Assembly (NCBI GenBank): GCA_023313575.1
Contig: JAJTTP010000047.1
Span: 1-25,551, forward strand
Length of the DNA stretch: 25,551 nucleotides
Origin: Eutypella sp. D-1
Taxonomy: Eukaryota; Ascomycota; Sordariomycetes; Xylariales; Diatrypaceae
Direction of reading: 5' to 3'
Positions 19,101 to 21,539 of the stretch are shown here, in pieces. The translations under genes were made by a program, and so were the position numbers. Position 1 is the stretch's first letter. The number at the start of each line of letters is the position of its first letter. The notes under the pieces are model-generated. The model saw only the letters and a program-made list of their open reading frames with translations, was not told the origin of the DNA and searched no databases.

Positions 19101-20942
19101 AGATTGCAAAACGGAGGTGTAAGAGTAAGATTTAGACAGCAAGTAAAGCATAAGGAGTATATATTCTGGCTACATGGTTTTTTATATGAAAGGGGTTATT
19201 GTACTAAAAACTTACCTGTTCTTTTTGAGCAAAAATATGGGGATAAAACATATCAAGCATATCGTTTTGGTACCCTAGGGTTTTCAAGTTGAATGTGATT
19301 ATATAAATTGTTTTACACTAATCATAAGGTCAAAGTTGTACCTAAGAACATTTCTGAGTTATTAACACCTTTGGCGTTAGCCATTTGAATAATGGATGAT
19401 GGTACTTGAAAACCTGGTGTGAGAATAGCTACTAACTGTTTTACAAAAGAGGAGGTAGAACTTTTGTCATTAGCCTTAGATTCAAAGTTTAATTTAAAAA
19501 GTAGCTTGCATAAAAATAATAGTAATTATCAATTGTATATTAAACAAGAATCTCTCCCTTTATTCAGAAAATTAGTGTTGCCATATATGGTACCTAGTAT
19601 GCATTACAAGTTAGGATTATAACATATATATAAGTAGTTGTGAGATTCAAGGTTGAATCTCTAAGTTTCCGGGAGGAACTTAAATCGTAATATCTGAACG
19701 ATATTTTGGTTTAGCAATGCCGGGTGAATACGGTCAAAGATTAATATATTTAACACAAGACCGTCGGGCATATTAATCCTTACTTTGTCTAAAATATGGT
19801 CGCTACAGACTGGACCACCGGTGGTATTCTTTATAGAATGCTTAATGTACAGTCGAAGTGGTTATGCGAGTAACCCTATAGGTGTATCAGGTAATTATGA
19901 CAGATTACCTTTTGCTCCTTATTTCTTATTTAAAGATTTAATAACAATCTTTATGTTTATATTTGTGTTAAGTTTATTTGTGTTCTTTATGCCTAATTAC
20001 CTGGGTGATTCAGAGAACTACATTATGGCTAATCCAATGCAAACACCGCCTGCTATTGTTCCTGAATGATATTTATTACCTTTCTATGCTATATTAAGAT
20101 CTATTCCTAATAAACTATTAGGTGTTATTGCTATGTTCAGTGCGATATTAGCTATAATGTTATTACCTATTACAGATTTTGGTAGATCAAAAGGTTGACA
20201 ATTTAGACCTTTAAGTAAGATAGTTTTCTTTGTTTTTGTAGCTAATTTCTTAGTTTTAATGCAATTAGGTGCTAAACATGTAGAATCACCATTTATAGAA
20301 TTTGGACAAATAAGTACTATTTTATACTTCGCTCAATTTGTATTTATAGTTCCTTTTGTAAGTCTACTAGAAAATACTTTCAGAGATTTATCTTCTTTAG
20401 ATAAATGATTAGAGTTCAAGATAGATTCATACTTCCAGTTTGAAAACTTGAGGTTTTTTTTTTATTTATTAGAGTCTAAGGTTTTTGGAAAAGTATGGAA
20501 TTTTATGGTTAATCTTTTAATAATAATATTTCTATGTTCTCTTTTATTTATTTCTACAGCTTTTGCTGAAAGTCCTTCCGATTCTGATGACGAAATGGGT
20601 GATTTTGATGAAGATAGCGATTCTGATGTAAGTAGTAATTCTGATCAAGATAGCGAAGATGATGATAGAAGTAGCCAAAGGGGTAATTCTGATCCAGATA
20701 GGGAAGATGCTGCAAGTGATATTTCTGAACAAGAAAGCGATGATGATGGTAGAAGTAGTGTTGGTATGTCAGATGATCTTTGATCAGGAGAACCTAGAGA
20801 ATTAAGTACTACAACTATAAGAAGTTTTATAAATAATATAGATGATCTTATACCTGATTTAGATACTGATGAAGAAGTGCAAGAGTGAAACCAGCGTAAG
20901 TCAGATTTAGAAGATGAGTTATCTAGAAGAAATGATAAATAA
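1027..20942 (+). CDS. cob: cob, cytochrome b (nine exons, eight group I introns, extended C-terminus)
   Basis: Cytochrome b is the haem-bearing core of respiratory complex III in the inner mitochondrial membrane. Exon pieces match the family in order: [31 protein letters not shown]...[81 protein letters not shown] and [15 protein letters not shown] through [16 protein letters not shown]. Splice sites were placed by protein continuity plus the group I rule (5' exon ends in T, intron ends in G), and by base pairing with the guide sequence for introns 2, 3, 5 and 7. The exons sum to 1694 nt; one base is missing in exon 1. With it the protein would be 564 residues, of which about 386 are the normal family length. 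The remaining 178 form a novel tail. Trp is coded mostly by TGA. Start is the ATG giving [12 protein letters not shown]. Confidence 0.93.
1181..2612 (+). CDS. LAGLIDADG homing endonuclease/maturase, in frame with cob exon 1
   Basis: The reading frame continues from cob exon 1 across the splice site to TAG at 2610-2612, with several TGA codons read as Trp (about 477 intron codons). Two LAGLIDADG motifs are visible: [12 protein letters not shown] and [12 protein letters not shown]. After the second domain a C-terminal stretch ([20 protein letters not shown]) resembles the NUMOD1 DNA-binding repeats found on homing endonucleases. Such proteins cut intronless alleles at the intron site or help splicing; the mature form is normally released by proteolysis of an exon fusion. 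Both catalytic acids (D/E in the motifs) are present. Intact apart from the frameshift upstream in exon 1. Confidence 0.9.
2613..2905. other. Intron 1 spacer between first ORF and duplicated exon end
   Basis: No gene is seen here. The sequence has short self-complementary stretches but not the conserved group I P/Q/R/S motifs. From about 2830 it begins to resemble cob exon 1 (TTATGAAAA, compared with TTATGAAATTT in exon 1), leading into the better conserved copy at 2906-2929. Confidence 0.4.
2906..2929 (+). repeat. cob: Second copy of the cob exon 1 3' end
   Basis: These 24 nt encode ITGVTLAM, like the end of exon 1 (1158-1181). The two copies differ at 7 of 24 positions, all silent except V/I at the first codon. 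They differ from a third copy at 4343-4366 by only one base. The copy abuts a group I intron whose guide sequence pairs with it perfectly, so it is probably the donor's exon edge carried in with the intron, or possibly a tiny functional exon. Confidence 0.8.
3123..4190 (+). CDS. LAGLIDADG homing endonuclease in cob intron 1 (downstream ORF)
   Basis: A two-domain LAGLIDADG protein follows the group I core and ends at TAA 4188-4190, 17 nt before exon 2. The motifs are [13 protein letters not shown] and [13 protein letters not shown]; each domain ends with the usual [10 protein letters not shown] / [14 protein letters not shown] segment. In the second motif the usual acidic residue before E is replaced (ATGES), so that half may be less active. 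The frame is open upstream into the core and no ATG precedes the first motif, so the start (here [10 protein letters not shown]) is uncertain. Its role is presumed intron homing or splicing help. Trp is TGA. Confidence 0.85.
4207..4252 (+). CDS. cob: cob exon 2
   Basis: Forty-six nucleotides, G plus 15 codons, encode [15 protein letters not shown], the conserved segment after LAM. The 5' edge follows an intron-final G; the 3' edge is T4252, whose preceding bases AGAGCAT pair perfectly with the intron 2 guide GTGCTCT at 5158-5164. Confidence 0.9.
4253..5056 (+). CDS. Unrecognised intron ORF in frame with cob exon 2
   Basis: The frame runs unbroken from cob exon 2 to TAA at 5054-5056, about 267 intron codons in code 4 with at least three TGA codons as Trp. 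It has no LAGLIDADG, GIY-YIG, HNH or RT motif that I can see. In order: a stretch [19 protein letters not shown]; a cob-like remnant ITGGTLAM; a leucine/isoleucine/aspartate-rich segment ([20 protein letters not shown]); a hydrophobic segment [18 protein letters not shown] that may span the membrane; then a polar domain with [20 protein letters not shown] and [15 protein letters not shown], rich in aromatic residues to the end (RPSPPFFYS). The cob remnant inside it suggests the ORF was once fused to a cob exon 1 at the TLAM site. Function unknown; the long open frame suggests it is or was translated. Confidence 0.7.
4343..4366 (+). repeat. cob: Third copy of the cob exon 1 3' end, inside the intron 2 ORF
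   Basis: These 24 nt encode ITGGTLAM and match the copy at 2906-2929 at 23 of 24 positions. The copy is in frame within the unrecognised ORF, and a few codons upstream (LLLWENF) also recall the YLWNF of cob exon 1. It is downstream of exon 2, so it cannot be part of the normal coding order. Confidence 0.8.
5340..6820 (+). CDS. LAGLIDADG homing endonuclease in cob intron 2, interrupted by hairpin insertions
   Basis: The recognisable protein starts after the core ([17 protein letters not shown]...), reaches FLYWFSGFT, then is broken. A GC-rich insert (about 5518-5542) splits the first LAGLIDADG motif, which resumes as [10 protein letters not shown] long inverted repeat (5582-5661) follows, and from about 5645 the frame is open to TAG at 6818-6820. 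The second motif [12 protein letters not shown] is intact. The C-terminus ([12 protein letters not shown]...SAHKALGL) resembles a NUMOD-type module. As written the first domain cannot be read through, so this is probably a damaged gene; alternatively translation could begin in the downstream part or bypass the hairpin. Confidence 0.75.
5516..5661. repeat. Hairpin insertions within the intron 2 endonuclease
   Basis: Two inserts are visible. The first is a small GC hairpin (CCCCTCCGGGG near 5523-5534) between GFT and AEGNF of the LAGLIDADG motif. The second is an inverted repeat whose arms, 5582-5605 and 5638-5661, are complementary over about 23 bases with a single extra G in the right arm. 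Such hairpins dropped into an ORF resemble mobile GC-cluster or double-hairpin elements. Confidence 0.75.
6865..7056 (+). CDS. cob: cob exon 3
   Basis: Sixty-four codons: [20 protein letters not shown] through [25 protein letters not shown] to TAFLG. It carries the haem-ligand histidine regions of cytochrome b (YLHSN, YLHIGRG). The 3' end at T7056 is supported by pairing of TGGGT (7052-7056) with GCCCA (7067-7071) in the intron. Confidence 0.95.
7057..7962 (+). CDS. GIY-YIG homing endonuclease in frame with cob exon 3
   Basis: The frame continues from exon 3 to TAA 7960-7962 (about 301 intron codons). The GIY-YIG nuclease domain is clear: [17 protein letters not shown], an arginine in [10 protein letters not shown], and a downstream glutamate-containing helix ([18 protein letters not shown]). 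It is followed by a NUMOD3-like segment ([11 protein letters not shown]...[12 protein letters not shown]) and a NUMOD1-like helix-turn-helix ([10 protein letters not shown]...[17 protein letters not shown]). This is the usual order for group I intron GIY-YIG endonucleases. All visible catalytic positions are kept, so it is probably active. Confidence 0.93.
7057..8321 (+). other. cob intron 3, group I, with GIY-YIG ORF
   Basis: The 5' part encodes a GIY-YIG protein in frame with exon 3. The ribozyme core lies 3' of the ORF at about 8105-8240, with ACGATCAAAG, AAGATCGTCGG, ACAGACTGGGTCAC and a CTGTTTAATGCACAGGCGG segment. The same core type occurs in introns 4 (13725-13850) and 8 (19720-19860), so these three form one lineage. 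The intron ends with G8321. Confidence 0.85.
8322..8357 (+). CDS. cob: cob exon 4
   Basis: Thirty-six nucleotides encode [12 protein letters not shown]. The 5' edge follows G8321; the 3' edge is T8357, so the next codons GCT ACA GTT come from exon 5 and the first base of exon 6. Confidence 0.9.
8800..9020. repeat. Large nested inverted-repeat block
   Basis: The outer arms AAAAATCAATAAAAAA (8893-8908) and its exact complement (8990-9005) enclose a GC-rich hairpin with perfect 15-nt arms, CTTAAACCCCCGCTG (8915-8929) and CAGCGGGGGTTTAAG (8938-8952). To the left lie more palindromes, including ATCCCTTCGGGAT (about 8814-8826), a motif shared with 420-530. The block interrupts the broken endonuclease ORF between its domains, so it is an insertion. 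Confidence 0.8.
9537..9602. repeat. GC-cluster insertion in broken endonuclease
   Basis: The block CCCTTATCCTCCGG...CCCCCTTATCC...GGGGAAGAGGAGG lies between NNYPLG and [10 protein letters not shown] of the LAGLIDADG remnant, a segment that is normally continuous. TCCTC-type sequence pairs with GAGGAGG, giving a hairpin. It is probably the same class of element as the inserts at 5518-5542 and 8800-9020. Confidence 0.6.
9730..10489 (+). pseudogene. Degenerate LAGLIDADG endonuclease (intron 4, second ORF)
   Basis: It starts with an ATG giving [20 protein letters not shown], the same family as the intron 6 and 7 endonucleases ([16 protein letters not shown]). The first domain shifts frame at about 9927 (GG where GGG would continue into [15 protein letters not shown]). 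It shifts again between LIDW and [10 protein letters not shown] near 10180, with the second domain ending at NEWLI before TAA at about 10489. The second motif [10 protein letters not shown] lacks the G that normally follows E. Probably dead, although both shifts are only one base. Confidence 0.75.
10490..10876. other. Gene-free stretch at the left edge of the nuclear-like island
   Basis: No ORF is seen. The first part (to about 10600) is AT-rich like the intron. From about 10620 the sequence becomes more GC-rich, with a CCCTCCGGGT palindrome near 10692-10701, and from about 10740 it resembles the adjacent acetyltransferase gene in composition. The junction between mitochondrial and nuclear-like DNA lies somewhere here; I cannot place it to the base. 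Confidence 0.45.
10877..11512 (-). CDS. GNAT-family N-acetyltransferase, nuclear-type gene inside cob intron 4
   Basis: An uninterrupted 211-residue ORF on the minus strand begins with ATG (context CCTCAAAATG, A at -3). It has the order of a RimJ/RimL-like acetyltransferase: [21 protein letters not shown] at the N-terminus, an acetyl-CoA-binding region [16 protein letters not shown] (Q/R-x-x-G-x-A type), and the closing motif [17 protein letters not shown]. Such enzymes transfer acetyl groups from acetyl-CoA to amines; the substrate is unknown. It uses TGG for Trp, no TGA, and balanced, relatively GC-rich codons, unlike the surrounding mitochondrial ORFs. It lies opposite to cob. It looks like a cytosolic fungal gene moved from the nucleus. 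It might be silent here, or even translatable by mitochondrial ribosomes, since no codon conflicts with code 4. Confidence 0.85.
   Translation of the reverse strand: MSSYPTIDIQTTYPMINDQLDLPIYTDRLIIRALQSSDLLAYHSLLTDKGAMRNEPLSPDLSYTENVFPTPPGEAAEDDLWLGIFLKEPNNREGNLIGDGGVYYLLLSTEWPNLSYRIKEQYWNRGYATEFVRAFMRFWWRIPRHRQLKNLTIHPATLNAQDSPDQEVRERVYISVTHGNSANQKVLTKAGFEKFEGMGEGTTHWRQIREN
11653..11659 (-). promoter_or_regulatory. TATA-like box upstream of the acetyltransferase
   Basis: On the minus strand TATATAA sits about 140 nt before the ATG, followed by a pyrimidine-containing leader without other ORFs. This spacing fits an RNA polymerase II promoter of a fungal nuclear gene. It is an AT-rich motif that can occur by chance. 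Confidence 0.35.
12406..12432. repeat. 27-nt direct repeat, copy 1
   Basis: This copy starts TCTTGGCATATCTAGG and ends TCCTAGATAAG. It differs at two positions from 12706-12732. The copies are 300 nt apart; the sequence between and around them shows only weak similarity. Confidence 0.7.
12706..12732. repeat. 27-nt direct repeat, copy 2
   Basis: This copy starts TCTTGGCAGATCTAGA and ends TCCTAGATAAG. It is the partner of 12406-12432 and lies upstream of the plus-strand nuclear-type gene. Confidence 0.7.
12810..12823 (+). promoter_or_regulatory. TATA-like element before the plus-strand nuclear-type gene
   Basis: TATATCTATTTAAG is followed by a CT-rich leader (TTTCTCCTTACTC) and an ATG about 90 nt downstream. 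This resembles a fungal RNA polymerase II core promoter. It is suggestive only. Confidence 0.35.
12910..13663 (+). CDS. Unrecognised nuclear-type gene with one spliceosomal-type intron (232 codons after splicing)
   Basis: The ATG at 12910 opens a frame [15 protein letters not shown]. Removing 13256-13310 (GTATGT...TTTTACTAG, 55 nt) joins exon 1 (12910-13255) to exon 2 (13311-13663) in frame and gives 699 nt, exactly 232 codons plus TAG. Without splicing the frame ends at about 13332. The N-terminal half is rich in Ser, Pro, Asp and Glu ([14 protein letters not shown]) and looks disordered. The C-terminal half is basic ([20 protein letters not shown]) and then helical ([13 protein letters not shown]). 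I recognise no domain. Trp is TGG and no in-frame TGA occurs. It lies in the same island as the acetyltransferase, facing away from it. A mitochondrion could not splice this intron, so it is probably a silent nuclear fragment. Confidence 0.6.
13256..13310 (+). other. Putative spliceosomal intron within mitochondrial DNA
   Basis: Fifty-five nucleotides with the canonical fungal 5' site GTATGT and a 3' TAG after a T-rich stretch. Size is typical of filamentous fungal nuclear introns. Excision is phase 1 and joins two long compatible frames. A clear CTAAC branch site is not visible (TTATTAAG and TTTACATTG are weak candidates). Confidence 0.55.
13664..14002 (+). ncRNA. Group I ribozyme core of cob intron 4
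   Basis: After the nuclear-like DNA ends (about 13664-13715), the core appears: GCAGCAATACTAGTGATAA leading to ACGGTC (about 13737-13743), its complement GACCGT, ACAGACTGGGTCACTAGTGG and ATGTACAGTCGGAGTC. GACTG/CAGTC gives the P7 pairing. The tail (13860-14002) is AT-rich and ends in G14002. This core is very close to those of introns 3 and 8. Confidence 0.8.
14003..14010 (+). CDS. cob: cob exon 5, an 8-nt micro-exon
   Basis: GCTACAGT supplies Ala, Thr and the first two bases of Val in the conserved LWG-ATV-ITNL segment. Three independent signs agree. It follows an intron-final G. It ends in T with the next intron's guide GCTGTAG (14028-14034) pairing with CTACAGT, including the U-G splice pair. 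It also restores the frame between exons 4 and 6, which otherwise lack these residues. Confidence 0.85.
14011..15777 (+). other. cob intron 5, group I, with LAGLIDADG ORF
   Basis: Guide GCTGTAG (14028-14034) is followed by a core at about 14049-14215: TGCTGGAAAC (P), AATCAGCAGGAAACC (Q), CTTCAGAGACTT (R) and AGATATAGTCC (S), closely similar to introns 1 and 2. The ORF follows the core. The intron ends in G15777. The stretch 14220-14310 between core and ORF holds no gene. Confidence 0.88.
14457..15743 (+). CDS. LAGLIDADG homing endonuclease of cob intron 5
   Basis: An intact protein of about 428 residues with two motifs: [13 protein letters not shown] and [13 protein letters not shown]. Each domain closes with the typical [14 protein letters not shown] / [14 protein letters not shown] segment. 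The C-terminus [18 protein letters not shown]...SAKFLHI-like sequence is a NUMOD1-type module ([16 protein letters not shown]). The frame is also open upstream to about 14312 with no ATG, so the start may be earlier or at a non-ATG codon; GTG at 14457 is only the first convenient start. It probably promotes homing of intron 5. Confidence 0.9.
   Translation: MVLEGVHKEILKSRPEFIEWFVGLCEAESNFLIRIRKNEKGAVSGFEFVFRIYLHRDDRKTLEFIKNTLGCGRLNAEREVLVFTISQLSDIESVLIPIFEKFPLNTTKYLDYLDFKKAFFMFKSLRSLKNNELSLLEINSSIIELKDGMNTKRMNFSLPDYHSVRITGNYLIGLLEGDGSFYLNKHDLSVRVSLVTTTVNRIVLERIREFILSLLDEHSYLLGSTTKLISINDKKVVKNNQKPFSILEISQIDFICNILIPYFDSIEFRTKKFQDYLDFKTIAFLILEGKYLTDKGKELIIKLGNTMNNNRLSTNSNPVVLDETFKSVLSNLIKSEPLIHIDSEGRAMIISNKKYIRSTYIIKVYFLNGSFNYFTNGISCAKFLHISDNTVTQRLNDGKPVKNKEGLVVAQCIKRIKVYSSLKSNSYK
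15778..15830 (+). CDS. cob: cob exon 6
   Basis: Fifty-three nucleotides encode (V)[17 protein letters not shown] plus one base. The 5' edge follows G15777. The 3' edge T15830 is chosen because exon 7 begins TC ATT TGA after G17099, giving E-F-I-W. Confidence 0.9.
15831..16771 (+). CDS. LAGLIDADG endonuclease/maturase in frame with cob exon 6
   Basis: The frame runs from exon 6 through a hydrophobic segment ([20 protein letters not shown]) to TAA 16769-16771, about 312 intron codons. Motif 1 is [15 protein letters not shown]; motif 2 is [14 protein letters not shown]. The conserved blocks [18 protein letters not shown] and [15 protein letters not shown] match the intron 7 protein closely. This family includes group I intron maturases as well as endonucleases, so splicing help is possible. 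Confidence 0.9.
15831..17099 (+). other. cob intron 6, group I, with LAGLIDADG ORF
   Basis: The ORF is in frame with exon 6. The 3' part (about 16785-17060) holds the core, with GTTCAACGACTAATGAG (R region) and AAATAGTCTAAG (S region). Intron 7 has the same R/S pair (GGTTCAACGACTATACGG, AAATAGTCTAAAC), and both carry related endonucleases, so they are sister introns. The intron ends at G17099. Confidence 0.85.
17100..17171 (+). CDS. cob: cob exon 7
   Basis: Seventy-two nucleotides encode (F)[23 protein letters not shown] plus one base. T17171 joins TC at 18877 to give P-F-V-L-A-A, as in the family. TACCTT (17166-17171) can pair with GGGGTA (17185-17190) as P1 of intron 7. Confidence 0.92.
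17172..18876 (+). other. cob intron 7, group I, with LAGLIDADG ORF
   Basis: The core lies before the ORF: guide-like GGGGTA (17185-17190), GGTTCAACGACTATACGG (about 17421-17438) and AAATAGTCTAAAC (about 17470-17482). After the ORF, 18434-18876 contains no gene that I can support; it is AT-rich intron tail. The intron ends in G18876. Confidence 0.85.
17522..18433 (+). CDS. LAGLIDADG endonuclease/maturase of cob intron 7
   Basis: An ATG-initiated frame of 303 codons starting [15 protein letters not shown], with TGA as Trp. Motif 1 is [15 protein letters not shown], motif 2 [14 protein letters not shown]; both acidic residues are kept. It is clearly paralogous to the intron 6 protein (shared blocks [24 protein letters not shown] and the C-terminal WLNNLKES motif). 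It may act as a maturase, an endonuclease, or both. Confidence 0.9.
18877..18935 (+). CDS. cob: cob exon 8
   Basis: Fifty-nine nucleotides encode (F)[19 protein letters not shown], with the haem-ligand histidine region MHLIGLH. The 3' edge is T18935, followed in exon 9 by AGT AAC CCT (S-N-P). Confidence 0.93.
18936..19622 (+). CDS. LAGLIDADG endonuclease (compact type) in frame with cob exon 8
   Basis: The frame continues from exon 8 to TAA 19620-19622, about 228 intron codons. The first motif is [16 protein letters not shown]; the second is LAIWIMDDGTW, followed by [19 protein letters not shown]. The GDG and MDDG motif forms mark the LAGLIDADG_2-type subfamily, unlike the other ORFs in this gene. 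It appears intact. It is the same class as known cob and rRNA intron maturases/endonucleases. Confidence 0.92.
18936..19868 (+). other. cob intron 8, group I, with LAGLIDADG ORF
   Basis: The ORF is in frame with exon 8. The core is 3' of it at about 19712-19860: ATACGGTCAAAG, AGACCGTCGGG, CTACAGACTGGACCACCGGTGG and ATGTACAGTCGAAG, the lineage of introns 3 and 4. The intron ends at G19868. Confidence 0.85.
19869..20942 (+). CDS. cob: cob exon 9 with a novel C-terminal extension
   Basis: 358 codons including TAA. The first 179 complete normal cytochrome b ([60 protein letters not shown]). The usual stop is absent. The same frame continues for 178 residues: a linker with a T10 run (20453-20462), a hydrophobic segment [22 protein letters not shown] (about 20505-20570), a strongly acidic stretch ([19 protein letters not shown] and onward), then a mixed tail with TGA Trp codons and helical charges ([13 protein letters not shown]). 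The AFA-ESP junction looks like a signal-type cleavage site. If the T10 run is miscounted the fusion would vanish; the frame after it is clearly coding-like. Confidence 0.88.
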
Positions 20943-21111
20943 TATCTTTTTTAGCTTTGGCTGACCCTGAACCTAAAAAAAAACCTAAAGATAATTTCTT
21001 CATTATTTAAGGGTTATTGAATATTTTATTTTTTTACAGCAGAGCCGATAAATATACACAACATTTTCTGGTTTTTTACTTACTATTAATTTATTTATTA
21101 TAAATTAATAA
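20943..21111. other. cob-trnC spacer with a small coding-like remnant
   Basis: A short frame reading [22 protein letters not shown] and stop lies at about 20943-21010. Its AGCTTTGGCTGA matches AGCTTTTGCTGA of the cob tail at 20560-20571, which encodes AFAE, so it may be a shed copy of a small secretory-like or membrane ORF. The rest is AT-rich spacer. Confidence 0.4.
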
Positions 21112-21182
21112 AGATTATGATGTAGTAGGTCTACACTTTGATTGCAGATCTTAAGTATGAGGTTCGATTCCTCCATAATCTT
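21112..21182 (+). tRNA. trnC: tRNA-Cys (GCA)
   Basis: The acceptor arms AGATTAT (21112-21118) and ATAATCT (21175-21181) pair fully, followed by discriminator T, the usual Cys identity base. The D arm is TGTA-7-TACA (21121-21135), the anticodon loop TTGCAGA (21142-21148) reads GCA, and the T arm is GAGG-TTCGATT-CCTC. The anticodon stem has two T-T mismatches (38/52 and 39/51 of the 211xx positions), which is odd but tolerable in mitochondria. It sits between cob and cox1 as in filamentous ascomycetes. Confidence 0.88.
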
Positions 21183-21377
21183 ATGAAATATTCGAATAAT
21201 ACTCTAGCTTCTTTTTTATAACTATAAATTAATGAAATACATTAATGATATACTTTTTTTAATAAATTTTAATTTATTATATGAAGAAGGCTTATTCTTG
21301 TGTGTATCGTTCAGGATCTGGAGGATAGGCACATAGATGAAGATGTGACAAATAAGGGGTTGAAATCCTCTATTAGT
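21183..21377 (+). other. trnC-cox1 spacer and possible N-terminal extension of cox1
   Basis: The cox1 frame is open upstream of the first in-frame ATG as far as about 21273, encoding ...[31 protein letters not shown] before MWFERW. KSSIS resembles the usual MSSISIW start of related COX1 proteins, so the real start may be a non-ATG codon such as TTG at 21360. An ATG at 21281 is in another frame and soon stops. Confidence 0.5.
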
Positions 21378-21539
21378 ATGTGGTTTGAACGGTGGTTCTT
21401 ATCTACTAATGCTAAAGATATTGGAACGTTGTATTTAATCTTTGCACTATTTTCGGGGTTATTAGGTACAGCGTTTTCTGTACTAATCAGGATGGAGCTT
21501 AGTGGTCCAGGTGTACAGTATATTGCAGATAATCAATTA
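21378..21539 (+). CDS. cox1: cox1 exon 1 (cytochrome c oxidase subunit 1)
   Basis: Encodes [20 protein letters not shown] through [21 protein letters not shown] to VQYIADNQL, the N-terminus of the catalytic subunit of complex IV, including the first transmembrane helix. The 3' edge is set by the group II intron 5' consensus GTGCGCC at 21540. The ATG at 21378 is the first in frame, but see the upstream entry: homologues usually begin a few residues earlier. Here Trp is TGG, not TGA, unlike cob. Confidence 0.92.

Noticed and set aside
20544..20732. Minus-strand Ile/Thr-rich ORF opposite the cob tail
   Set aside because: It is a mirror of the GAT/GAA-rich acidic coding sequence.
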